Below are positions 52,640 through 61,912 of a DNA stretch of 64,000 bases, piece by piece. Source of the stretch: Siminovitchia thermophila (GTDB lineage: Bacteria; Bacillota; Bacilli; Bacillales; Bacillaceae_C); the NCBI RefSeq assembly GCF_016909185.1, contig NZ_JAFBFH010000001.1, positions 286,565 to 350,564 on the forward strand. Reading direction: 5' to 3'. The notes under the pieces were generated by a model that was not told where the DNA came from, did not search any database, and worked only from the letters and a program-made list of their open reading frames with translations. Every line of letters starts with the position of its first letter. The stretch's first letter is position 1. A program made the position numbers and the translations under genes.

Positions 52640-53721
52640 TTCGCATCCCCCTCTTTGGCTGTCGCGCTTGATTTTTTTCCCATTAATACCTTAATTCCGC
52701 CTCCGATGAGAATCAGGCAAAGAATCGCCTGCTGGAGATAACCGTAGACAAAATCGTAAAAGTTCGTATTTAGAAATTCTTCAAGTGCCGGCTCAGCTAA
52801 CGGAATAAAAATGTTCATAACCAGGTAGTAGAAACCAAGAACAATTAACCCTAAACCAAGCCATTTCTGGTGATTGGCCAGATATGATACGAGTGGCTCA
52901 TCCTCTACTTCCCCGGTACCGTATAGAGCGGCTTTTTGCATGCTGTCAAAAAAGCTGTAAAACCAAATGATCGGAATGATAAAGAGGAAAAGCCCCAGGC
53001 TTAACACATCCAATATATAGATGGAGAACAAAAAGGCAGCCATAAGTTGAATTCCGCGTTTTTGCAGGCCAAGATACAGGTGCCCCGCCCCCGGCATGAT
53101 AGAAAGCAACGCAGCTACTGATTTGCTTTTTTTGCCGCCCGCCCTCCGCTTTTCTAAGTCTTCCAAAACGGAGATGTCCTCAAGTGTTTCCCCTTTCTGT
53201 TTCCGTTCAAGTAATTGCATGATATCAAAAAATCCATAAATCCAAATGAGCGGAAGTGCCCCCAGGAAAATGAGAAATTCACCATATCCTGACATCATGG
53301 CCACGAAAAGCACCATAACAGCCAGCCCGATAAAGATGGCAAGCAGTGTTACCCCCCTGTAAACCAATCCTAGTTGAAAGTGGCCAAGCCCGGGCACGAA
53401 AGAGAGAATGATGGCAAAAAAACGTTCCGAATCCGGTGTCTTTTCCATCAATTGCCCGTCGGCTGGCACTTCGTTTGGATTGTATAGCTTTGAGGCGGTG
53501 ATCGTCGTATCAACAAAATTGATGATATACATGATCAGCCCGCCAAAAGCAAATACAAGGAAAAAATCACTGTTAGTAACACCGGTCGCCACCACTGAAA
53601 GGACCGGAAAGCCAAATACGATAGCCGTATAAAAAAGCCCGCGTAATACTTTTCCGAGATACATGAGCCCCCCGCCCGGAAAGAAGGCGAGCAAAAATGC
53701 AATGATCGGATTTTTATTCAT
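52636..53721 (-). CDS. multi-spanning membrane protein of the ECF operon
   Basis: This 361-residue protein has about nine predicted helices in two internal repeats that each begin with a proline/glycine motif: AFLLAFFPGGGLMYLGKVLRG, SFVPGLGHFQLGLVYRGVT and LSIMPGAGHLYLGLQKRGIQ. The P-G-x-G-x-x-x-L-G repeat resembles TM2-like small membrane proteins. ATG 53721 follows GGAGGAAAATAAAG and overlaps the anti-sigma gene by eight bases. Function unknown; context suggests an envelope-stress role. Confidence 0.7.
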   Translation of the reverse strand: MNKNPIIAFLLAFFPGGGLMYLGKVLRGLFYTAIVFGFPVLSVVATGVTNSDFFLVFAFGGLIMYIINFVDTTITASKLYNPNEVPADGQLMEKTPDSERFFAIILSFVPGLGHFQLGLVYRGVTLLAIFIGLAVMVLFVAMMSGYGEFLIFLGALPLIWIYGFFDIMQLLERKQKGETLEDISVLEDLEKRRAGGKKSKSVAALLSIMPGAGHLYLGLQKRGIQLMAAFLFSIYILDVLSLGLFLFIIPIIWFYSFFDSMQKAALYGTGEVEDEPLVSYLANHQKWLGLGLIVLGFYYLVMNIFIPLAEPALEEFLNTNFYDFVYGYLQQAILCLILIGGGIKVLMGKKSSATAKEGDAK

Positions 53722-54166
53722 CTTTATTTTCCTCCTCAAGGGTGGTTTCAATTTTTTCAGTAATGGAATCAGTGTTTTGCAAAAAGCCATTCACGATGGA
53801 ACGATCCTCGTTGGCGGCAAAGGTACTGGCTATGTTCACCAATTGTGAGAATGCCCCGGTAGACATTAGCAAAACCGTCATGGCAGCAGCCACCCCGTAA
53901 TGCATTAATGTTTGCTTCTTTATATTGCCGCCCGCTTTTTCCCGCGGCACTTCTTTCGGCTTTTCAATATGTTTCATCACCGAGTCGGAAAAGCTTGCTC
54001 CAACAGAATCAGCGAGAGAAGGATAATCCGCTTCCTCAACGGCTTTTACGTACAGCTCGAGGCAGTGGTCGCAGCTGTATAGATGGTTTTCATATTGAAC
54101 ACGCAATTCTTCATCAAGTTCGTCTTTGGCATAATGGAGCCATTGCCCATACGTCTGGTGGTTCAT
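53714..54166 (-). CDS. anti-sigma factor with zinc-binding N-terminus
   Basis: In this 150-residue protein residues 1-45 have the ZAS-like pattern His...Cys-x-x-Cys (LRVQYENHLYSCDHCLELYV), which wraps the cognate sigma. A single membrane helix lies at about 90-108 (HYGVAAAMTVLLMSTGAF). A short extracytoplasmic acidic tail follows. It overlaps the sigma gene stop (ATGA), the normal arrangement for an ECF pair. It should hold the sigma factor inactive until an envelope signal arrives. Confidence 0.87.
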   Translation of the reverse strand: MNHQTYGQWLHYAKDELDEELRVQYENHLYSCDHCLELYVKAVEEADYPSLADSVGASFSDSVMKHIEKPKEVPREKAGGNIKKQTLMHYGVAAAMTVLLMSTGAFSQLVNIASTFAANEDRSIVNGFLQNTDSITEKIETTLEEENKDE

Positions 54167-54705
54167 GAAAAATCATCCTCCTTCCAGTGCTTTTTCATCC
54201 ATTGCCTTGCCCTGTACAATCTTACTTCGACCGTTTTCAATTTTACATCCAGTTTTTCAGCCAGTTCTTCATAGGTCTGTTCTTTTATGTAAAAACCTTC
54301 CACAACGTCCCTGTAATTGTCGGGAAGTTCATTCAGTCTTTTGCGGATAAGCCGTTTCCTTTCACGTTGGATCACAAGTAGTTCAACACTTTCTCCAGGC
54401 GGGGCATGACTCTTTTCCTCATATTCAACATTCATTTCTTCATGTCTTCGCGTTTTCTTTCTTTTGATATCAATGGCATGATTGACAGCAATTCTGGTAA
54501 CCCACGTTGTAAAACCTTGCTTCTCATATTGGGGGAGAGAAGTATAGATTTTAAGAAATACTTCTTGCGCGGCGTCTTCCGCATCTTTTTCATTGCGCAA
54601 AACGCCATATGCAGTATGAAAAACCAGATTCCGGTATTTCTCAACGAGTATCCGGAACGCATGGTCATTTCCGCTCTTGATTTTTTCAATGAGCTGATCA
54701 TCCAA
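54163..54705 (-). CDS. ECF sigma factor
   Basis: This 180-residue protein has region 2 (FRILVEKYRNLVFHTAYGVL, RNEKDAEDAAQEVFLKIYTS, TTWVTRIAVNHAIDIKRKKT) and region 4 (LPDNYRDVVEGFYIKEQTYE, ELAEKLDVKLKTVEVRLYRA). Both are typical of Bacillus ECF sigmas such as SigX/SigY/YlaC. It heads a tightly overlapping four-gene operon and is likely auto-activated from the promoter at 54742-54772. The subgroup is not resolved here. Confidence 0.92.
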   Translation of the reverse strand: MDDQLIEKIKSGNDHAFRILVEKYRNLVFHTAYGVLRNEKDAEDAAQEVFLKIYTSLPQYEKQGFTTWVTRIAVNHAIDIKRKKTRRHEEMNVEYEEKSHAPPGESVELLVIQRERKRLIRKRLNELPDNYRDVVEGFYIKEQTYEELAEKLDVKLKTVEVRLYRARQWMKKHWKEDDFS

Positions 54706-54741
54706 TCCTTCTCTCCCCCCCTTTCAAACGTACGTCACCTA

Positions 54742-54772
54742 TATAGACGCAGGGCACCTGGATTTCCCTACA
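54742..54772 (-). promoter_or_regulatory. candidate ECF autoregulatory promoter
   Basis: The minus strand has TGTAGG (54767-54772), a 17-bp spacer and CGTCTATA (54742-54749), about 40 bases before the sigma gene. CGTCTA is a typical ECF -10 element; the -35 lacks the usual AAC. The same TGTAG/17/CGTCTA layout recurs before the ABC transporter at 58924. Confidence 0.5.
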
Positions 54773-55666
54773 GTATTATGTAAAATTTATTCAAGCCTTG
54801 ATTATTGTATCATTATGCCGTCCATAGAGGAGCTTCATTCGAGTGAATCAGCGATTCAAAAAGAAAATAGAGTGGGAATTTCAAAAAATTTTTATAAGAT
54901 CCTTTGTACTATCCGGTTTTTTCGCAATTATCTCCCTGTTTCCGGAATTTCTTTAATAAATATCGGAATATTTGTATTTTTCGCAACCGACAAGGGGGGG
55001 CAAAAGATCATAATTAGTACTCCTATAATATTGCTCGAGTTTGACAATTTATTGAGTTCGGTAGCTTCAATGTCAGACAAGGCGGGGTGAGAGTGATTTG
55101 AGTGAAAAAAATACATGATAGCTTGTTGATTTCATTAAATTGAGCTTTTTCCTTGTGAGAACAGTTTGAGCGATCCATGAGTAATCGTGGTTTAACGAGG
55201 CCTAACATCTTAAATCAAAATATATGGACATATGGTCCATCGGGGAGCGGCGTATTTATTGATCGCTGCTTTTCAAACCCGATGGTCACTTTAGAAAATG
55301 CTTGTTTATCTTTCAATAAAATCAAGAGAAAAGTTGGAGATGAATCAATGTATAATTGGCAAGCTCTATTGCCACCTGATATTCAATTTCCCGATCATCT
55401 TGAATCCCTTAGAGTATAATAATTTTTCATCTGTCAACAAAACTCGCTTGTTTAAGAATGTACAAAACCACTCGGACTCTTTCGTTAAATGATCCATCAA
55501 ATGATAGGAACCGCCCATAATTGTGACAACAGTTGCGTGATGCAACGGCTAATATCGCATTGGCCAACTTATCATGGCTTAGGATAGGGCAAGTCATGGT
55601 TGATATAAAAAGAATTAGGCAAAGCCCAGTTCGCCAAATCAGGTCGTTTTGTGATCTTTACCTTTT
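54773..55666. other. gap with only doubtful reading frames
   Basis: About 890 bases show no gene I can support. A short plus-strand frame at 55177-55419 (80 codons, SNRGLTRPNILNQNIWTYGP) lacks a ribosome site and matches no family I recognise. Low coding quality suggests decayed sequence. Confidence 0.4.
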
Positions 55667-56197
55667 TCATGATTCAGCAATTTTCAAAATAAAAAAACCG
55701 CTTATAAAAAGAATGAGAGAACTGACATAAAAAATGATATCAAGCGTAAACAGATCAATCATGAGGCCGCCAAGCATGACAGCAAGACCCGCAAAGACCG
55801 TCGTCCAAAAATGATAGTTTCCGATGGCGGCCCCCCTGTTTGTTTCGTCAGTAAAATCCCCGAGAATTGCCTTTTCGCCAGTCTTTTGCATGGCGCCGAC
55901 AACTCCAAGAAAAATTTGCAGTATATATACTTGCCATACATGAACAACCAATGGAAAAAACAACAATAAAAAGGCCATGCCCCAACTATTGATGAGCAGC
56001 AGCCATTTTCTTTCTGTCCTGTCAGACCATTTTCCAATCATTAAATGAACAAAAGCAGAACTAATCGTAAACAGTCCGTAAGAAATGCCATATTGGAAAA
56101 AACTGCCGCCGACTTCTTTGATGAAAATTAAATAAAACGGAAATACAAGGCTGCTCCCAAGGACTGTCGCACTCTGTGAAAAGACGATCCATCTCAT
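55667..56197 (-). CDS. half-size MFS transporter-like protein
   Basis: This 176-residue protein has six membrane helices and one MFS motif A (LMIGKWSDRTERKWLLLI), with EKAILGDFTDETNRGAAIGN between helices 4 and 5. This is the N-terminal half of an MFS permease (normal about 400 residues). It may be truncated, or a half-transporter that dimerises. It overlaps the stop of the FAD-oxidase gene (ATGA), so the two are translated together. The downstream DNA shows no second half. Confidence 0.65.
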   Translation of the reverse strand: MRWIVFSQSATVLGSSLVFPFYLIFIKEVGGSFFQYGISYGLFTISSAFVHLMIGKWSDRTERKWLLLINSWGMAFLLLFFPLVVHVWQVYILQIFLGVVGAMQKTGEKAILGDFTDETNRGAAIGNYHFWTTVFAGLAVMLGGLMIDLFTLDIIFYVSSLILFISGFFILKIAES

Positions 56198-57654
56198 TGA
56201 CCGTATTCCTCATAAAATTCATTCATAAAACGTTCCTCCGGGTCATAGGCTCTTTTTTTGTCAAAAAATTCTTTGGCATGCGGATAAGCTTCTTGCATTT
56301 GCCTTTTTGTCGGATAATGATAATAAGGCAAATAGTAAGAGCCATCCAATTCCAATGTCAGGTCAATTATTTCTCTCACGGCTTTCCCTGTTTGATCAAT
56401 ATCCTTTTGGGATAGCCCTTGATTGATGAAAAATACGAGTGAGAACATATCCTCGTTTGGTGCATAGGACAAAAACGCTTCATCATTTTTCGGAACATAC
56501 CGCACGGTAATATTCAGGACGTTCAATTCATTATGAGAAAGGATTTCTCTGAGCCGATCAATAAACAATGGAAAATCATCGACTGGAACGAAATATTCCT
56601 GAAGGATATCCGCATCATTTTTTCCATTATATTCCAAAAATTGAACTTCCGGCCGCATGACATTATTGCGTGAAATCCATTCTTCTTTTCCATCTTTAAA
56701 AGCTTGCTTTTGCACATACCAGACAAAGTTTTTTCCCCAATCAAACCTTCTGGAAAGTCCAAAAGCAAATTTGTTGCGGCGAACATATTCTTCATCCTGT
56801 AATTCATTGTAATCTGCCAATGACTTCCCTTTTACACGATGATAATTAGTCGCGTACATTTCCGTTAAAAAGTGCTTTGGAGCAACAGAAATCCTTGCGT
56901 TATGCATCTCGATTTCAGGATTCGCCAATACCTTTTCTTTAAAATATGTCGGATATTCGCGATAATCTATCCATTCATGGACCGACCGGTATAAAACATC
57001 ATCTGTCAATTCAATATCCACGTCCAATATGATCCCGAACAAGCCGTACCCGCCATTTACAAGGCGAAACAGCTCTTCATTTTCTGTCCGGCTGACATTC
57101 ACAATTTCCCCGTCCACTTTCATAAGCCGAAAAGACCGAATGCTGTCAATAAGGGGACCGTAACGAATATCCCGGCCGTGCACGTTGACGCTCATAGACC
57201 CGCCAATGGTAAAAATATTGGGCGCCTGCATTGTTTTGACTGATAATCCATATGGATTGATTGCTTCCTGTACATCGGCCCATGTGGCGCCGCTTTGAAC
57301 GGTAACTATCTTTTTTTCCTTATCTACTCTAATCACTTGATTAAAAGTTGTCATATCCAAGACTACCGCATCTTTATAATATGTATGACCACCTTGGCTA
57401 TGCTGTTTCCCGGCAATGGAAACTGTTAGATCTTTCTCGTTAGCCTCCTGTAAAATGTCTTTGATCTGGTCTTCTTCCCGCCCCTGAATGACTTCTTTTA
57501 CATCAGTGGGAACGAGACGTCCTACATCTGTCATGAGACGCGCGTCCTGATTTTTGTCATGTGCGGATATCGTAAAGACCGAGATATAGCACCCGACAAT
57601 GAGTATGATAAGGAAAACAGGCAATTTTTTTCGTAAAATGACTCTCCCCCTCAT
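56194..57654 (-). CDS. membrane-anchored FAD-binding oxidase (FAD_binding_4)
   Basis: This 486-residue protein has an N-terminal membrane anchor (KLPVFLIILIVGCYISVFTI) and a PCMH-type FAD domain: KDLTVSIAGKQHSQGGHTYY, VLDMTTFNQVIRVDKEKKIV, QSGATWADVQEAINPYGLSV, FTIGGSMSVNVHGRDIRYGP, LVNGGYGLFGIILDVDIELT. That pattern is shared by D-arabinono-lactone/alditol oxidases. The active site probably faces outside. ATG 57654 follows AAAGGAGG. The exact substrate is unknown. Confidence 0.85.
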   Translation of the reverse strand: MRGRVILRKKLPVFLIILIVGCYISVFTISAHDKNQDARLMTDVGRLVPTDVKEVIQGREEDQIKDILQEANEKDLTVSIAGKQHSQGGHTYYKDAVVLDMTTFNQVIRVDKEKKIVTVQSGATWADVQEAINPYGLSVKTMQAPNIFTIGGSMSVNVHGRDIRYGPLIDSIRSFRLMKVDGEIVNVSRTENEELFRLVNGGYGLFGIILDVDIELTDDVLYRSVHEWIDYREYPTYFKEKVLANPEIEMHNARISVAPKHFLTEMYATNYHRVKGKSLADYNELQDEEYVRRNKFAFGLSRRFDWGKNFVWYVQKQAFKDGKEEWISRNNVMRPEVQFLEYNGKNDADILQEYFVPVDDFPLFIDRLREILSHNELNVLNITVRYVPKNDEAFLSYAPNEDMFSLVFFINQGLSQKDIDQTGKAVREIIDLTLELDGSYYLPYYHYPTKRQMQEAYPHAKEFFDKKRAYDPEERFMNEFYEEYGQ

Positions 57655-57732
57655 CACAACAGCCTCCTTTACCATATCATAAGGCTTTTTTTCCAAGTTG
57701 AATAGAGTAAACCGTTTATGGAATGGTCATCA

Positions 57733-58204
57733 AGATACTTCGGTCTATGACGGGATGATGTGACAGCCCTTCCGTTCATTTCGTACCTTTCGCTTATTTC
57801 GGCAGTGATTGTCCCCTCCTTTTTTGTTCAAGCATTCGACGTACATCCTATTTTTTCAGCTGTCTTTTTTCCCGCCGTCGGCTTTTGGACAAATCTCGGA
57901 CAAAAAAACAGGCAAATTTCTGATCCTCCTTGCTTTTTTAACAGCGATGGGCGGTGGCGGCTTTCTTAATTTTTCAGCCGCGGAAGGTGTTTATGACTCT
58001 TGCAGTTTTTATTATGACTATCTCTATTTTCTATACCATTCACCTATGTTCAAGGCAGATTGCCTTCTTTATGCGTTTTTTCTTTCCGGAATCCCTGACA
58101 CCATTTATGTCGTGGAGCCATTGACCGCTGTATCCGGCCGTATTTCTCACTGCCTTCGGATGCTTCTGGTTGATACGAATCGACCTCTTACATTCATGTA
58201 GCAG
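57733..58204 (+). pseudogene. degraded membrane-protein gene
   Basis: Hydrophobic, membrane-like segments occur in succession but in different plus-strand frames: YLSLISAVIVPSFFVQAFDV, then KFLILLAFLTAMGGGGFLNF, then LAVFIMTISIFYTIHLCSRQ, with a stop before PLYPAVFLTAFGCFWLIRID. This is best explained by several frameshifts in one old gene. The family is not recognised. Confidence 0.4.
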
Positions 58205-58275
58205 AGCTTGATTGTTGCAATAGGTTCTTTGTCCAACTAAAAAATGCAGGGTGATTGACTGCACACTGCATTTTG

Positions 58276-58860
58276 TCACTGAAGATATTTGGGATTTTTC
58301 TTGTCATTGTCTTGAATTTCTTTAAATAGATTGTCGGTCTGTTGACTCGTTGCCGGGTCACTATGATTACTTTGCAAATAAACGTCCATCCACTTTTTGA
58401 ATTCGCCTGCGGTCAACGGTTTGGCATCTTCCATTAGCTCATAGCCCAATTGACCATTCGGTTCAATTGTGGCTGTTTTTATATCTCCGATTTTGTCAAT
58501 TCCACTCGTTCGGAGCCTCATCTCCAACTGGTCAACCGTCATCCTCATCTTTTTTAATTCAGCCACATTCAAAACCCCGTCTTGAATGACAATTTTGGAC
58601 TTTCCCGTCAATAATTTTTCAACTCCATTTATTTTTACCTGTAAAAATTCTAACAGCAGCAATATGGCCACAAACGTTGCAATGACGATGAATGTATTTA
58701 CCATACCTTTATTCGTGATCGGATGGACGAGAATAGTCCCGACCGCCAGCATGACAGTCGTTTGAGGCAAGGTCATTTGGGCAATTGATTTTCTTCCGGA
58801 TAACCGTAACAACAAGATTGCTGCCATCAGGATAATGGCAGCTTGCAAAACGGCGTTCAT
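58276..58860 (-). CDS. DUF421 membrane protein (YetF/YkjA-like)
   Basis: This 194-residue protein has three N-terminal helices (AVLQAAIILMAAILLLRLSG, MVNTFIVIATFVAILLLLEF). Conserved family motifs are LSGRKSIAQMTLPQTTVMLA, LTGKSKIVIQDGVLNVAELK and MTVDQLEMRLRTSGIDKIGD with IKTATIEPNGQLGYEL. The DUF421 family occurs widely in sporulating Bacilli. ATG 58860 follows GGGAGA. It is divergent from the ABC transporter across a 127-base gap. Confidence 0.88.
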   Translation of the reverse strand: MNAVLQAAIILMAAILLLRLSGRKSIAQMTLPQTTVMLAVGTILVHPITNKGMVNTFIVIATFVAILLLLEFLQVKINGVEKLLTGKSKIVIQDGVLNVAELKKMRMTVDQLEMRLRTSGIDKIGDIKTATIEPNGQLGYELMEDAKPLTAGEFKKWMDVYLQSNHSDPATSQQTDNLFKEIQDNDKKNPKYLQ

Positions 58861-58923
58861 TACATCATCTCCCTTAACCATTATCCTTTGCGGCAGCTGG
58901 AAAAAATATTTACAAATATTTTA

Positions 58924-58952
58924 TGTAGTATTTCTTGCTTTTCGATCGTCTA
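58924..58952 (+). promoter_or_regulatory. candidate ECF-type promoter of the ABC transporter
   Basis: TGTAGT (58924-58929), a 17-bp spacer and CGTCTA (58947-58952) match in layout the element before the ECF sigma operon. The transporter start is 36 bases downstream. Confidence 0.45.
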
Positions 58953-58987
58953 ATAGATAAATGCATTTTTCAAAGGACGGGATCAGG

Positions 58988-59677
58988 ATGATTGAGGTTA
59001 AAAATCTATGTCATGCTTTTCGGGTGGGGAGAAAAGGTACAAGGCAAAAAATTCACGTGCTGAAAGATATATCCTTTTCAGTAAAAAAAGGTGAGCTGGT
59101 TGCCATTGCGGGCAGGAGCGGTTCAGGGAAATCTACGTTGCTGAATATCATAAGCGGCTTCCTGAAACCAAACCGGGGCGAGGTGAAAATTGCAGGAACG
59201 TTCGTTACAAATTTGAATGAGACTCGGTTTGCCGAATTCCGCCTCCACCATATCGGTTTTATTTTCCAAAACTTTCAATTGATCCTAAGCATGACCGTCT
59301 TTCAAAATGTCGAACTGCCGCTTATATTAAAAGGAATGCCGGAAGCCGAACGAAGTATGAAAGTGGATGAAGCATTGGAAAGGGTTGGTTTACTTACATA
59401 CAAGTCTCACTATCCCAGTGAGTTATCGGGAGGCCAGCAGCAGCGTGTCAGTATCGCACGCGCGCTTGTTGTCAATCCCCCTCTGATCCTTGCCGATGAA
59501 CCGACTGGAAGTTTGGACAGTGATACGGAAGATGACTTGCTGATGTTTATGAAAGAACTGAATAATGAACTTGGTATTACTTTTTTAGTCATCACCCATG
59601 ATAAAAAGGTGGCGCAAATGGGAAGTCGGATTCTCGAAATGGCGGATGGCAAAATGATGGAGGGTGTTCTTCCATGA
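58988..59677 (+). CDS. ABC transporter ATP-binding protein (MacB/LolD-type)
   Basis: This 229-residue ATPase has Walker A AIAGRSGSGKSTLLNIISGF, Q-loop IGFIFQNFQLILSMTVFQNV, signature YPSELSGGQQQRVSIARALV and Walker B LILADEPTGSLDSDTEDDLL. The LolD/MacB type works with an FtsX-like permease, encoded next (ATGA overlap). ATG 58988 is preferred: AAGGACGGGA precedes it at normal spacing. Confidence 0.92.
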   Translation: MIEVKNLCHAFRVGRKGTRQKIHVLKDISFSVKKGELVAIAGRSGSGKSTLLNIISGFLKPNRGEVKIAGTFVTNLNETRFAEFRLHHIGFIFQNFQLILSMTVFQNVELPLILKGMPEAERSMKVDEALERVGLLTYKSHYPSELSGGQQQRVSIARALVVNPPLILADEPTGSLDSDTEDDLLMFMKELNNELGITFLVITHDKKVAQMGSRILEMADGKMMEGVLP

Positions 59678-60999
59678 GTTTGAAAGATCAATTCCGATTT
59701 GTTAAACAAAATATGAAAAAGAATAAGAGACAGATGTTCATGACGATTGTAGCAACAGCGATTGGGTGTGCATTTTTGATTGTCCTGGCGTCTGTAGGCT
59801 TTGGACTTCATAAAGCTATAATAAAAGAAATGCTGGAAGGCCGGCTTGTGACGGAAATTGATGTCAATGGAAAGGAAAATGAAGCGGGAAGCATTGATCA
59901 ATTGACGGACAGGCATATTGAATATTTCGAAGCGCTGGAAAATGTGAAAGTCGTGACACGCAGGCAAAATTTACAACAAACTCCCTCTTTTACAATTGGA
60001 GAATTCACTGCTTCTGCCGAAGCTTTCGTCACCCACTTCCCTTCAGAACTAAAAGCCGGGTTCAAACTCTCTGAAGGAAGGCTTCCGGAAAAGGACAATG
60101 AAATCATCGTTAGCCACGCGTTTTCAAAAGACTTGTCACACAAGGCTCCAGATGCTGTCGCCCCTTATCATAAAGACGGGACTTTAAAGAGCGATTTTGC
60201 TTATAAAGACGGTGTAGTTGGGAAAACAGTGGATATGGAAGTGCTCAAAATCAATGATGGACAAGAATCGAGAGCGGTATTTCCCCTTACGATTGTCGGG
60301 GTTGCCAAAAAACCCGCAAAAGACTGGCTGAGCATCTCGAATGTGTATATTTCTGAAACCATTTTACAAGAGGTTGAAAAATTCACCGGAACTCCCCGTG
60401 GCAATCCAGAAAAAAATAGAGCAAAAGAAAAAACGTATGACAGTGTAAAAATTTACACAAAAAACGCTCAAGCGGTGTCCGATATTCTTGAAAAGCTGGA
60501 TGCTGACAGCTATATCACCTACTCCATCCTTCATGAAATGAAGCAAGTGAACAGGCTATTTATGATTATAAAAACAGGCTTACTCTTTATCGGCACAATC
60601 GCAATCATTATTGCTTCTATCGGAATTTATAACACGATGACGATGGTGGTAACAGAACGGGCGCCGGTCATTGGGATTATGAAAGCGATCGGGGCCAAGC
60701 CAAAAACAATAAAAAGTATATTTTTATTGGAAAGCAGTTATATCGGCTTTCTCGGTGCCGCTATCGGATCAGTTGTTGCTTACGGAATCAGTTCTCTCGT
60801 TAACTTTTCTTTTCCCCTCGTTTTTGAACATGTTTTTGATGAGACTTTTCCCGAAGGACTTCTGTTTTCGTATATTCCCTGGACATTAACCATCAGCAGT
60901 ATGGCAATCTGCTTCATTGTCACCATTTTTTCCGGATGGAGGCCGGCGCAGCGCGCCACAAAAATAGATGTATTAGGTGCGATTCGAAGAGAAGTGTAA
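59674..60999 (+). CDS. ABC transporter permease (MacB/FtsX family)
   Basis: This 441-residue permease has one N-terminal helix (MTIVATAIGCAFLIVLASVG), a large extracytoplasmic MacB-PCD-like domain (about 50-290), and three C-terminal helices. The FtsX motif is IYNTMTMVVTERAPVIGIMK and AIGAKPKTIKSIFLLESSYI. In Gram-positives such pairs serve peptide-antibiotic resistance or lipoprotein/lipid export. The shared ECF-type promoter suggests an envelope-stress function. Confidence 0.9.
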   Translation: MSLKDQFRFVKQNMKKNKRQMFMTIVATAIGCAFLIVLASVGFGLHKAIIKEMLEGRLVTEIDVNGKENEAGSIDQLTDRHIEYFEALENVKVVTRRQNLQQTPSFTIGEFTASAEAFVTHFPSELKAGFKLSEGRLPEKDNEIIVSHAFSKDLSHKAPDAVAPYHKDGTLKSDFAYKDGVVGKTVDMEVLKINDGQESRAVFPLTIVGVAKKPAKDWLSISNVYISETILQEVEKFTGTPRGNPEKNRAKEKTYDSVKIYTKNAQAVSDILEKLDADSYITYSILHEMKQVNRLFMIIKTGLLFIGTIAIIIASIGIYNTMTMVVTERAPVIGIMKAIGAKPKTIKSIFLLESSYIGFLGAAIGSVVAYGISSLVNFSFPLVFEHVFDETFPEGLLFSYIPWTLTISSMAICFIVTIFSGWRPAQRATKIDVLGAIRREV

Positions 61000-61005
61000 T
61001 GGAAA

Positions 61006-61042
61006 ATCCTGAAGGGATTCCCCTCTCCTTCAGGATGTTTTT
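61006..61042 (+). terminator. Rho-independent terminator of the ABC transporter operon
   Basis: ATCCTGAAGG/CCTTCAGGAT (61006-61015, 61027-61036) is followed by GTTTTT. Confidence 0.9.
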
Positions 61043-61292
61043 CAAAAGCAGGGTTCTTTCCCCTTGGTTCTACAATGCTTTAAGAGTCGTTTCTTCTATC
61101 TCACTTTTTTGTTTGGCGTTTTCTGAATAGGAGTGCAACGTGTTAAATAACTCGTCTACATGCGCTTGCTTTTTCGTTAAAAGAGAGACGGCCACATACA
61201 AAATGAGATTGTATAACAATCCAAACTTGATGAAATCGTGATGAAAAAAAGCATTTTAATGTTATTTTGCATTCCCATAAGGAGGCATGATC

Positions 61293-61839
61293 ATGGATCT
61301 TAAAATCGTCCATGGAAACTGTTTGAAGTAAAATGAAAACCTCTCTCATCATACCCTTCACTCAATTCCCAAAAAGTTCAGCAATAAAGACTTGTTGGCA
61401 AGTTACGGCGGGGAATGAAGGCCCCTTGTTTACCATGGAGGATGGAAAAATCGCATTAATGATGACTTTTGATGCGGGATTCCCTGAAATGTCACGCATA
61501 TATGCCTTAAATGGAGCTGAAATGATCGTCGTGTTGTCAGCGCATGTTGTTCCTTATCAAATCTATCACAAAATTATGATGAGAGCCCGGGCATTGGAGA
61601 ATCAGCTTTTTCTGGCAGTCGTCAATAAGGTTGGCCTGGAAGAACAATCTGTTTATTTTGGTGAAAGTGCCATTATTTCACCATATGGTGACTACTTAAA
61701 TAAAACGGATCATCAAGAAAAAGTGATTATAGAAAGCATTGATCTATCATTGGTTTACAAGACGAGAGAGAGTTTGTCCATGAAATATCTTGAAAATAGA
61801 AACGTGAATTATTTTAAGAAGAGCAGGTTGTGTAAATGA
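61293..61839 (+). pseudogene. remnant of a nitrilase-family (carbon-nitrogen hydrolase) gene
   Basis: The intact 168-codon frame covers only the C-terminal part of a nitrilase fold: TAGNEGPLFTMEDGKIALMM, TFDAGFPEMSRIYALNGAEM, RARALENQLFLAVVNKVGLE. The catalytic Cys of the C-x-D-x-x-F-P-E motif is Thr here, and the Glu- and Lys-bearing N-terminal half is missing. An upstream ATG with AAGGAGG (61281-61293) opens a short frame that stops and is out of phase. The gene is almost certainly inactive. Confidence 0.75.
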
Positions 61840-61863
61840 AAGCAGCAAAGCAATAGAAGGAAA

Positions 61864-61897
61864 ACACTCACCGTCAGTTTGAGGTGAGTGTCTTTTC
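61864..61897. terminator. bidirectional terminator
   Basis: ACACTCACC (61864-61872) and GGTGAGTGT (61883-61891) form a 9-bp stem. TCTTTTCC follows on the plus strand and TTTTCC on the minus strand. It serves the convergent nitrilase remnant and the glucosaminidase gene. Confidence 0.7.
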
Positions 61898-61912
61898 CAA
61901 GTAGAAATGAAA

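Noticed and set aside
55177..55419. An 80-codon plus-strand gene
   Set aside because: No ribosome site, no recognisable domain, and it sits in DNA with poor coding character.
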